Made by a program: the position numbers and the translations under genes. A stretch of DNA of 64,000 nt. Origin: Aestuariivirga litoralis. Its GTDB lineage: Bacteria > Pseudomonadota > Alphaproteobacteria > Rhizobiales > Aestuariivirgaceae. The DNA is taken from contig NZ_QKVK01000003.1 in assembly GCF_003234965.1 (NCBI RefSeq), forward strand, positions 310,001 through 374,000, given 5' to 3'. Shown here piece by piece: positions 57,362 through 64,000 of the stretch; within the stretch, counting starts at the first letter, position 1; each line of letters begins with the position of its first letter. The notes beneath the pieces were generated by a model. The model saw only the letters and a program-made list of their open reading frames with translations. It was not told the origin of the DNA and did not search any database.

Positions 57362-59632
57362 ATGGACCAGAAACCGCGCCGTCCGACCATCACCGACGAG
57401 GAAGCCCTGCAATTCCACCAGCGTGGCAAGCCGGGAAAGCTGGAAATCAACCCCACCAAGCCGATGGCCACCCAGCGGGACCTGTCACTCGCCTATAGCC
57501 CTGGCGTTGCCGTCCCGGTCCGGCGCATCGCCGAGGCACCGGAAACGGCATACGATTACACGGCCAAAGGCAACCTCGTTGCGGTCATCTCGAACGGCAC
57601 GGCCATCTTGGGGCTGGGCGACCTTGGTGCACTGGCGTCAAAGCCCGTGATGGAGGGCAAGGCCGTCCTGTTCAAGCGCTTTGCCGATGTCGACTCGATC
57701 GATCTCGAGGTCGACACCAAGGACGTGGAGCAGTTCATCAACTCCGTGCGGTACCTCGGTCCCTCCTTTGGTGGCATCAACCTTGAAGACATCAAGGCAC
57801 CAGACTGCTTCATCATCGAGCAGCGCCTGCGCGAAATGATGGATATTCCCGTCTTTCATGACGACCAGCACGGAACCGCGATCATCGCCACCGCGGGTCT
57901 GATCAATGCCCTGCACCTGACGAAGAGGGACCTCAAGACCGCGAAGATCGTGTGCAATGGCGCCGGTGCAGCGGCGATTGCTTGCGTGGAGCTGATAAAG
58001 TCGCTTGGGGTACCGAATGGCAATGTGATCCTCGCTGACTCCAAGGGTGCTGTCTACAAGGGCCGCACGGAAGGCATGAACCAGTGGAAGTCCGCCCATG
58101 CGGTGGAAACGGCTGCTCGCTCGCTTGCCGATGCGATGGAAGGCGCGGACGTTTTTTTTGGCCTTTCGGTTGCCGGTGCGCTGACCCCAGCCATGGTCAA
58201 GAGCATGGCGCCTAACCCGATCATCTTCGCCATGGCCAATCCCGACCCTGAGATTACCCCCGAGGATGTGCTCAAGGTACGTCAGGACGCCATCATGGCC
58301 ACAGGCCGCTCGGACTATCCGAACCAGATCAACAATGTCCTCGGCTTCCCATATATCTTCCGCGGTGCGCTCGATGTGCGCGCCCGCACCATCAACGACG
58401 AGATGAAGATCGCGGCTGCCCATGCTCTGGCCGATCTCGCCCGAGAAGACGTGCCGGACGAGGTCGCTGCTGCTTATCACGGTCCGCGTCCGTCCTTTGG
58501 GCGAGACTATCTGATTCCGGTTCCCTTCGATCCACGACTCATCTCCAAAATTCCTGTTGCCGTTGCCAAGGCCGCGATGGAAAGCGGTGTTGCCCGCAAG
58601 CACATTGCTGACCTCGATGAATATGCCAATTCTCTGTCAGCTCGCCTCGATCCCATTGCCGGTACCCTGCAGAGCGTATTCGGCAAGGTACGCGTGGCGC
58701 CGAAGCGCGTGGTCTTCGCGGAAGGAGAGGAAGACCGCATGATCCGCGCAGCAAACAGCTATGCAAGTGCTGGACTGGGCCGGGCCATCCTCATCGGCCG
58801 GGAGACTCAGATCCAGGATACGCTGGCGAACAGCGGGCTCGAACTCAATGAGAATGTCGAGATTTCAAATGCCCGCATTTCTGAGCGCAATGTCGATTAT
58901 GCCAACTTCCTGTACGAGCGTTTGCAGCGCAACGGCTTCCTGCTGCGCGATTGCCAGCGCATGGTGAACCAGGACCGCAACGTCTTTGCCGCCTGCATGG
59001 TTGCGATGGGCGATGCGGATGCGATGGTGACGGGGCTCACCCGCAATTTTTCCTTGGCGCTCGACAATGTTCGCCAGGCCATCGACAACCGTCCGGGTCA
59101 CCGTCCGATTGGCGTATCGATGGCACTGGTCCGTGGGCGGACCGTCTTCATCGCAGACACCTCGATCCACGAACTCCCGTCCCCCGACGAACTTGCCGAT
59201 ATTGCACAGGAAGCGGCAGGTGTGGCGCGGCGTTTCGGTTACGAGCCGCGCGTTGCGTTCCTGTCCTACTCGACCTTCGGCTATCCGCGAGGCGAGCGGG
59301 CGGCCTACGTGCGTGATGCGGTGAGTGTACTTGATCGTCGCAATGTTGATTTCGAGTATGACGGAGAAATGGCTGCCGACGTGGCACTTTCGCGAGAGGC
59401 GATGGCGCTGTATCCGTTCTGCCGACTCACCGGCCCGGCGAATGTGCTGGTGATGCCGGCCGCGCACTCGGCATCAATCTCCACCAAGATGCTGCAGCAG
59501 TTGGGCGGTGTAACTGTTGTCGGTCCGCTGCTCACGGGGCTCGACCGTCCCGTGCAGATTGCGGCAATGTCGGCGACTGCATCAGAGATCCTGAACCTGG
59601 CGGCGATCGCGGCCTATGACATCAATCGGTAG
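57362..59632 (+). CDS. maeB: NADP-dependent malic enzyme with phosphotransacetylase-like domain
   Basis: A 756-residue protein: an N-terminal malic enzyme (about residues 1-430, LAYSPGVAVPVRRIAE and HDDQHGTAIIATAGLINAL) that decarboxylates malate to pyruvate, fused to a C-terminal PTA-like domain (about 430-756, KRVVFAEGEEDRM) whose catalytic activity is often lost but which may bind acetyl-CoA as regulator. The position next to mutS matches the rhizobial tme (NADP) gene. I chose the ATG at 57362. It converges on the acyltransferase with an 11-base overlap. Confidence 0.92.
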   Translation: MDQKPRRPTITDEEALQFHQRGKPGKLEINPTKPMATQRDLSLAYSPGVAVPVRRIAEAPETAYDYTAKGNLVAVISNGTAILGLGDLGALASKPVMEGKAVLFKRFADVDSIDLEVDTKDVEQFINSVRYLGPSFGGINLEDIKAPDCFIIEQRLREMMDIPVFHDDQHGTAIIATAGLINALHLTKRDLKTAKIVCNGAGAAAIACVELIKSLGVPNGNVILADSKGAVYKGRTEGMNQWKSAHAVETAARSLADAMEGADVFFGLSVAGALTPAMVKSMAPNPIIFAMANPDPEITPEDVLKVRQDAIMATGRSDYPNQINNVLGFPYIFRGALDVRARTINDEMKIAAAHALADLAREDVPDEVAAAYHGPRPSFGRDYLIPVPFDPRLISKIPVAVAKAAMESGVARKHIADLDEYANSLSARLDPIAGTLQSVFGKVRVAPKRVVFAEGEEDRMIRAANSYASAGLGRAILIGRETQIQDTLANSGLELNENVEISNARISERNVDYANFLYERLQRNGFLLRDCQRMVNQDRNVFAACMVAMGDADAMVTGLTRNFSLALDNVRQAIDNRPGHRPIGVSMALVRGRTVFIADTSIHELPSPDELADIAQEAAGVARRFGYEPRVAFLSYSTFGYPRGERAAYVRDAVSVLDRRNVDFEYDGEMAADVALSREAMALYPFCRLTGPANVLVMPAAHSASISTKMLQQLGGVTVVGPLLTGLDRPVQIAAMSATASEILNLAAIAAYDINR

Positions 59633-60398
59633 GCGCCCCGAAATGAGCAAAATACCGTGGGTTGATCGCTGAGACAGGAAGAATGATAAGGACATCGATG
59701 GTGTTGAACTGCCTGTCGATGACGGCACCGTCGCCGATGTAGCAACCTAGGCGGAGGTATCCCTTGATGAGCGGCGGCAGTAGCTTCAGGGCTTGCCTCT
59801 GGTCGATCTGACCGGATGGCAGGCGGTTCATCTCGATTCTTTGGTCGGGGTGTGCCTGGACGTTCCAGTTGCTGGGCGCAGCCGCATTTGCCAGCAGGCC
59901 GAGAGAGACGGCGTGGTCATCGGGGTTCGTGCCTTCCAAACTCGCACACCCCAGCATGACGTCGATCCTGTGCAGGCGGACGTAGTTCCAGATACCCTGC
60001 CAGAGCAGCTCGACGACTGGCTTGGTTCGGTAGGGGGCCAGAACGCAGGAGCGGCCGAGTTCGAGAAAGCGCAGTTGCGGGTGGGCCGCGATCAGAGGCG
60101 CGATGTCGAATTCGCCTTGTGTGTAGAAGCCGCCATTAGCTTCGGCCACCTCCTGGCGCAGGAGCCTGTAGGTGCCGATGAGTTCTCCGTCCACCAGGCT
60201 GATGCCATCATCATCGGTAACTTCTCCGCGCCTGACGACAACGAGATGGTCGCAGATCGCGTCAAACCGGTCACTGTCGAACCGGGAGATCGCCATGTCC
60301 CCGACTGGGCTCGCACCAAGTTCCTCGTAAAATACGAGGTAACGAAGCCTCTGGCAGGCCAGGATTTCGTCAGGCCCGGATGCCTGACGCAGGATCAA
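59622..60398 (-). CDS. OlsB-like GNAT acyltransferase (ornithine lipid synthesis type)
   Basis: A 258-residue GNAT-fold protein resembling L-ornithine N(alpha)-acyltransferase OlsB, which makes lyso-ornithine lipid from acyl-ACP. Landmarks are QRLRYLVFYEELGA, the middle LELGRSCVLAPYRTKPVVELLWQGI, and LPPLIKGYLRLGCYIGDGAVIDRQFNTIDVLIIL. The likely start is TTG at 60398, with AAAAGGG four bases upstream; no ATG or GTG is in the open frame above it. OlsA was not seen nearby, so substrate is inferred. It converges with maeB. Confidence 0.82.
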   Translation of the reverse strand: MILRQASGPDEILACQRLRYLVFYEELGASPVGDMAISRFDSDRFDAICDHLVVVRRGEVTDDDGISLVDGELIGTYRLLRQEVAEANGGFYTQGEFDIAPLIAAHPQLRFLELGRSCVLAPYRTKPVVELLWQGIWNYVRLHRIDVMLGCASLEGTNPDDHAVSLGLLANAAAPSNWNVQAHPDQRIEMNRLPSGQIDQRQALKLLPPLIKGYLRLGCYIGDGAVIDRQFNTIDVLIILPVSAINPRYFAHFGAPTD

Positions 60399-60500
60399 GT
60401 CGCCCTTTTCGGCGCGAATGTCGAGAGGTGGCTGCAGCGTCCTACTCCTGGATGGCTTCTTGCCACAGACAGCCGTCGTGTGAAAGTATCGTGACGGTTC

Positions 60501-62342
60501 TCAGGCGACCACTTGTCGCTTCATGAGGCGTGAGATCGCCTCCTCCAGGGCATCGCGATCGAAGGGCTTGGACAGGAATCCGTCCATGCCTGCCGTGAGA
60601 CAGGCGTCTATGTCCTCTCTTTGCACATTGGCCGTCAGAGCGAGAATCGGAAGGTGCGGAAGTGACTTGTCGGCCTCCTTTCTTCGAATGCTCCGTGTTG
60701 CCTCCAAACCGTCCATGACAGGCATTTCGACGTCCATGATGATAAGGTCTGGTCGCTTGCCGGTCGCAAGCACGTCGAGCACGTCTTCACCGGTCTTCGC
60801 CGTCGATACACTGTATCCTTCACGCCGCAGGAGTGTGCTGGCAAGCAGCATGTTGACGGGGTTGTCCTCTGCCAACAACACATGAAGCTGCCGCTTCGAC
60901 TGAAGTGAAATCACGTTCCGCTGGGGTGCTGTTTCCGGATGTGTGGTTTCGGTCCGTAGCGTTACCAGACGCAGCAGGGAATGCCGGCGGAAGGGCTTCA
61001 GGAGATAGCCGGCGAAGTTCTTGGCGAGCAGATCCGCGAACTGGCGCCGTTCTTCGCTGCGGAGCATCAGATAGACTCTTTGATTGCCGACCCCGGCCGC
61101 CTGCGGCCAGGAGTTGTGGAGAATCTCGGCAAATTCACTGTCGCACAAGACTGCCGTTCGGGCCGTCGCATCGACATCACCAAGCAAGCGAAGCAATTCA
61201 TGAGGGTACTGCAGCATCTCCACGTCTGCACCGCTGTCCTCGAGTGTCTCGCGGATATGGTCAGCAGTGATCGATGGCGATGCGGCAAGAACAAAGCTGC
61301 GGCGACGCAACAGGTCCTGTGCGCCAAGTACCGCCGGCTCCTCAACCGGGAGGATGACATCGAAGGATGAACCCTCGCCTGGCGTCGATCTCACGGAGAT
61401 CGTGCCACCCATGGCCTCCACCAGTCGGCGCGATATCGTCAATCCCAATCCGGTGCCGCCAAACAACTGACGGGTCTCTTCGTTCGCCTGGGTGAACTCC
61501 TCGAAGATCCGCTGCTGCTCGTCAGCGGACATGCCGATACCGGAGTCACTCACCGTAATTGTCAGCCTTCGATCATCCCCAAGGCGAGCACTTATCCCAA
61601 CCCCTCCTGACGGCGTGAACTTGATCGCGTTCCCACAGAGGTTCAGCAGCACTTGCCGGAGCCGCCGCTCGTCACCTCGTATCTGGGACGGTATCCGCAT
61701 CGAGATGAAACTCGAGATTTCGATCCCCTTCGCATGAGCGCGAGGCGCCAGAAGCTCGGTAACGGATTCAATCAAGGCGGCAAGGTCGAAAGGTTCCCGG
61801 GATACGTCTACGCTCTGCCGTTCGGCGATCGAGGCATCGAGGAGCTCGTCGACGATCGACAGCAGAGCGCGGGCAGAGGAGTCTGCCGTACGCGCATAGT
61901 TCCGCTGCTCGAGGGTCAGAGGAGTCTCCATCAGCAAACCGAGCATGCCGAGGATGCCATTCATTGGCGTCCGGATTTCGTGGCTCGTGATGGCGAGGAA
62001 TCGCGACTTGGCAACATTTGATGCTTCGGCACGGGAGTTTGCCTCCTGCAGAGCCCTGGCTGACGTCGCCAGCTCCCTGAGCCGCCTGTCCGTGCCTCTC
62101 CGCCACATGATCTGGGTAATGACGAGGGTGAGGGAGATGGCGAGCCCTGCTGCAGCCATGGCTTCGAGTACCATAGGCGGCATATCAGTGCGCATTGCCA
62201 GTGCACCGATCCCGGCAAAGAGCAACACGATGGCAGTCGAGGCGATCAATCCACCGCGGTCGGTTGGTGCCTCCGTGGCAAGGTGGATGGTCGAAGTGGC
62301 CGAGGCGGTGGATGGCAGATCTTTGCGCATGTCTGAAAACAT
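60501..62342 (-). CDS. Hybrid sensor histidine kinase/response regulator
   Basis: A 613-residue membrane kinase. Two hydrophobic segments lie near residues 32-50 and 58-79. HisKA holds H121 in [16 protein letters not shown]; the HATPase has [16 protein letters not shown] and [11 protein letters not shown] divergent receiver-like domain without the usual acidic pair follows, ending LLKPFRRHS. The C-terminal REC domain ([12 protein letters not shown]) has phosphoacceptor aspartate near D537 (IIMDVEMP) and K in LSKPFD. There is no clear sensory domain outside the membrane segments. The ATG at 62342 is chosen over a TTG at 62360. Confidence 0.9.
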   Translation of the reverse strand: MFSDMRKDLPSTASATSTIHLATEAPTDRGGLIASTAIVLLFAGIGALAMRTDMPPMVLEAMAAAGLAISLTLVITQIMWRRGTDRRLRELATSARALQEANSRAEASNVAKSRFLAITSHEIRTPMNGILGMLGLLMETPLTLEQRNYARTADSSARALLSIVDELLDASIAERQSVDVSREPFDLAALIESVTELLAPRAHAKGIEISSFISMRIPSQIRGDERRLRQVLLNLCGNAIKFTPSGGVGISARLGDDRRLTITVSDSGIGMSADEQQRIFEEFTQANEETRQLFGGTGLGLTISRRLVEAMGGTISVRSTPGEGSSFDVILPVEEPAVLGAQDLLRRRSFVLAASPSITADHIRETLEDSGADVEMLQYPHELLRLLGDVDATARTAVLCDSEFAEILHNSWPQAAGVGNQRVYLMLRSEERRQFADLLAKNFAGYLLKPFRRHSLLRLVTLRTETTHPETAPQRNVISLQSKRQLHVLLAEDNPVNMLLASTLLRREGYSVSTAKTGEDVLDVLATGKRPDLIIMDVEMPVMDGLEATRSIRRKEADKSLPHLPILALTANVQREDIDACLTAGMDGFLSKPFDRDALEEAISRLMKRQVVA

Positions 62343-62406
62343 GCCACGCGCTTCTTTCAAATGACTTACGTGTGGAAGAACATGGTGAAACAGGAGTTAA
62401 CAGGAC

Positions 62407-63324
62407 CTAAGCGACGGCTACGAAGGCAGAAAGCTTCTGCCGATAACTGAGTGCTTCTGCGATGTGTATGCGTGCAACCTCCTCGCGGCGATCCAGATCG
62501 GCGAGGGTACGGGCCACGCGCAACACCCGGTGATAGCCGCGAGCCGATAACTTCATCGCGTCCGCTGCGTCCCTCAAGAGCGCGAGGCCTGCAGGATCCG
62601 GCCGGGAAATTTCTTCGAGCAGTGCCCCGTCAGCCTCGGCATTCGTCCGAAGGTCAGGTTTTCCCAAGCTGGCAAAGCGGTTTAACTGGATCTGGCGGGC
62701 AATCAGCACGCGCTTGGCAACGTCTTCGCTTGCCTCCTTCGGAGGTGGCAGGGCGAGATCGGAGGGCTTCACGGCCGCAAGCTCGATCTGGATGTCCATG
62801 CGGTCGAGGAGCGGACCGGAAATGCGTGCCTGATAATCCGCAGCGCAGCGGGGGCCACTGCGACAGACATGCCCCGGCTGCCCCGCGTAGCCGCATTTGC
62901 ATGGATTCATGGCTGCAACGAGTTGGAACCGCGCTGGATAGGTGACATGGTAGTTGACGCGTGCAACCACTGCTTCGCCCGTCTCCATTGGTTGGCGAAG
63001 GGATTCAAGAACGCGCGGCTGGAACTCTGGCAATTCGTCGAGAAAGAGCACGCCATGGTGCGCCAGGGCCATTTCCCCCGGCCTGGCACGAAGACCACCG
63101 CCCACAAGGGCTGGCATTGATGCGGAATGATGGGGCGCGCGGAACGGCCTGCGTCTGGACAACTGCCCGTTCGATAACTCTCCTGCCAGCGACGCCACCA
63201 TGCTGATGTCCAGCATCTCACGCGAATCCATCGGCGGCAGGATGGACGGCAGGCGCTGCGCCAGCATCGATTTTCCGGCGCCTGGCGGCCCCACCATCAG
63301 CATATGCGGAACAATAGGGACCAT
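62407..63324 (-). pseudogene. YifB/ComM-type Mg-chelatase-like AAA ATPase, 5'-truncated
   Basis: Only 305 codons remain of a gene normally near 500. Walker A GPPGAGKS is at residues 12-19, and the Mg-chelatase-like blocks GVLFLDELPEFQPRVLESLRQPMETGE, MNPCKCGYAGQPGHVC and the C-terminal domain SARGYHRVLRVARTLADLD are intact. The usual N-terminal half (the Lon-like fold) is missing: homology stops near 63306, just ahead of Walker A, and the first six or so codons come from the adjoining unrelated DNA. The ComM helicase acts in natural transformation branch migration. The remnant may still be translated, but its function is doubtful. Confidence 0.8.
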
Positions 63325-63422
63325 GAGGTTATTCGAGGAGACCTCAGCTCATCCTTCTAATTGTTATCTGCTGAGGTTCCGCGGGTTGCGCAATCCACTG
63401 TGGAACATTACTCTGGTTCCCC
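63305..63422. repeat. GNGGAAC motif repeats at a likely element boundary
   Basis: Four copies of G(C/T/G)GGAAC lie in 120 bases: TGCGGAACAATA at 63305-63316 and TGTGGAACATTA at 63399-63410 on the plus strand, and GCGGAACCTC at 63373-63382 and GGGGAACC at 63415-63422 on the minus strand. The first abuts the point where yifB homology ends. Such sets of related sites are typical of transposase-binding ends, but no full inverted repeat or target duplication can be checked within this window. Confidence 0.4.
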
Positions 63423-63448
63423 AAAGTAAGCTTTACGCAGGGTGACTC

Positions 63449-63904
63449 ATGACCGACGGAAACTCAAAGAGCTTGGCCACGCAGAACAGTTCGAAAGAGC
63501 TGGCTGATCCTGAGGCGATCAACCTAGGCCGCAGTGACATGCTCGATCTCTCTGGCCTCACGGATCAGCAAAAGGCTGAACTGAAGAAGCAATACGCTTC
63601 AAGCATGATAAGCATGAAGACGAAGGCCGAAGAACTAAAGATGGACGTTGGAGCACTAGATGCTGCCATTGGAAGCTTCACGGATCAGGCATCCAAGGCG
63701 GCACAATCGGGCATCAGTGCCACAATCTCCCACTCTCAGACCTCAACGATAGGTCGAACCGAGGTAATAGTTGGGAATACCGAAAAGGCTGCAGCTGGTA
63801 AGTTGACGAGAAGCGCACTCGGTGAGCAGGACAGAACGATCTGGATAGTCGCCATCATTGCTGTTGCAGTAATCGTAGTAGCGCTCCTAATCGTCAATCG
63901 CTGA
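63449..63904 (+). CDS. Unrecognised small protein with C-terminal membrane anchor
   Basis: A 151-residue protein that I do not recognise. Residues 1-35 are polar, 36-85 look helical (LTDQQKAELKKQYASSM), and about 88-125 form a Ser/Thr-rich GRTEVIVGNTEKAAAGK segment. Residues 131-149 are one strong hydrophobic helix ending in NR, so it looks tail-anchored with the bulk in the cytoplasm. It has no cysteine and no signal peptide. AGGG sits six bases before the ATG. The DNA is less GC-rich than the neighbouring core genes. It overlaps the next gene by one base, so the two are likely coupled. Confidence 0.75.
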   Translation: MTDGNSKSLATQNSSKELADPEAINLGRSDMLDLSGLTDQQKAELKKQYASSMISMKTKAEELKMDVGALDAAIGSFTDQASKAAQSGISATISHSQTSTIGRTEVIVGNTEKAAAGKLTRSALGEQDRTIWIVAIIAVAVIVVALLIVNR

Positions 63905-64000
63905 TGTGGAAAAAGACCATCAGAATATCCAGCCTCGAAGAAGCGCAGAACGCAATAGCAATATTGCCAAGGCTCGTCTCTGAAGCTGGACTTCCGACCG
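63904..64000 (+). CDS. Unrecognised protein, N-terminal fragment
   Basis: The first 32 codons of a gene that runs off the right edge, starting MWKKTIRISSLEEAQNAIAI. The start overlaps the previous stop by one base (TGATG), which indicates operon structure. The visible part is likely one beta strand followed by a helix; no domain can be named. It belongs to the same lower-GC segment beyond the truncated yifB gene. Confidence 0.6.
   Translation, partial: MWKKTIRISSLEEAQNAIAILPRLVSEAGLPT

Overview
The window is a dense, high-GC stretch of alphaproteobacterial chromosome, most likely from the order Hyphomicrobiales (Rhizobiales). The evidence for this is gene content and order. The block parB-parA-rsmG-mnmG-mnmE-rho-hemJ-hemE | ppsR-maf-aroE-coaE-dnaQ-secB is the classic neighbourhood of the alphaproteobacterial replication origin. 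An irr-type Fur regulator sits next to fabA-fabB-fabI, and the run ubiB-ubiE-murJ-glnD-mutS with a fused malic enzyme matches rhizobial gene order as I remember it.

Layout. Positions 1-7.4 kb hold a molybdenum-cofactor operon (MOSC protein, mobA, mobB, a DUF924 protein), a divergent TusA-like/DDAH-like pair, a CobW-family metallochaperone, an EamA transporter, a D-Ala-D-Ala carboxypeptidase and tRNA-Leu(CAA). Positions 7.5-15.2 kb hold arfB, a YqaA-type protein, dsbB, an HNH nuclease, a 3-methyladenine glycosylase, gluQRS, an SDHAF4-like protein, htpX, rsmB and purH. Positions 15.2-23.8 kb are a leftward run of segregation, tRNA-modification, termination and heme genes, with one near-perfect parS and one weaker parS-like site. 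Positions 23.76-24.08 kb are the predicted oriC, with TTAA-N7-TTAA CtrA-type boxes and DnaA-box-like sequences. Positions 24.1-27.6 kb run rightward away from the origin. Positions 27.6-38 kb hold secB, fxsA, a Tim44-like gene, mltA, an Smr gene, an XRE regulator, hslUV, the hisB-DUF2628-hisH-hisA-hisF-hisE cluster and coaA. Positions 38-62.4 kb hold mostly housekeeping genes: a PfkB kinase, nth, an Ada-like methyltransferase, irr, fab genes, moeB, dut, coaBC, ubiquinone genes, murJ, glnD, mutS, malic enzyme, an OlsB-like acyltransferase and a hybrid histidine kinase.

The last 700 bases differ from the rest. A yifB/comM-type ATPase gene is cut off just upstream of its Walker A motif. The DNA beyond the cut is visibly less GC-rich and carries a repeated G(C/T/G)GGAAC motif in both orientations. 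It contains a small unrecognised protein with one C-terminal membrane segment, overlapping by one base the start of another unrecognised gene that leaves the window. This is the best candidate here for an inserted, undescribed accessory element; only its left edge is visible.

Functionally the window links chromosome replication and segregation (oriC, ParAB, parS, possible CtrA control) with core metabolism. Genes are packed tightly, with many start/stop overlaps inside operons and several convergent genes whose 3' ends overlap. No CRISPR array, rRNA gene or complete insertion sequence was seen.
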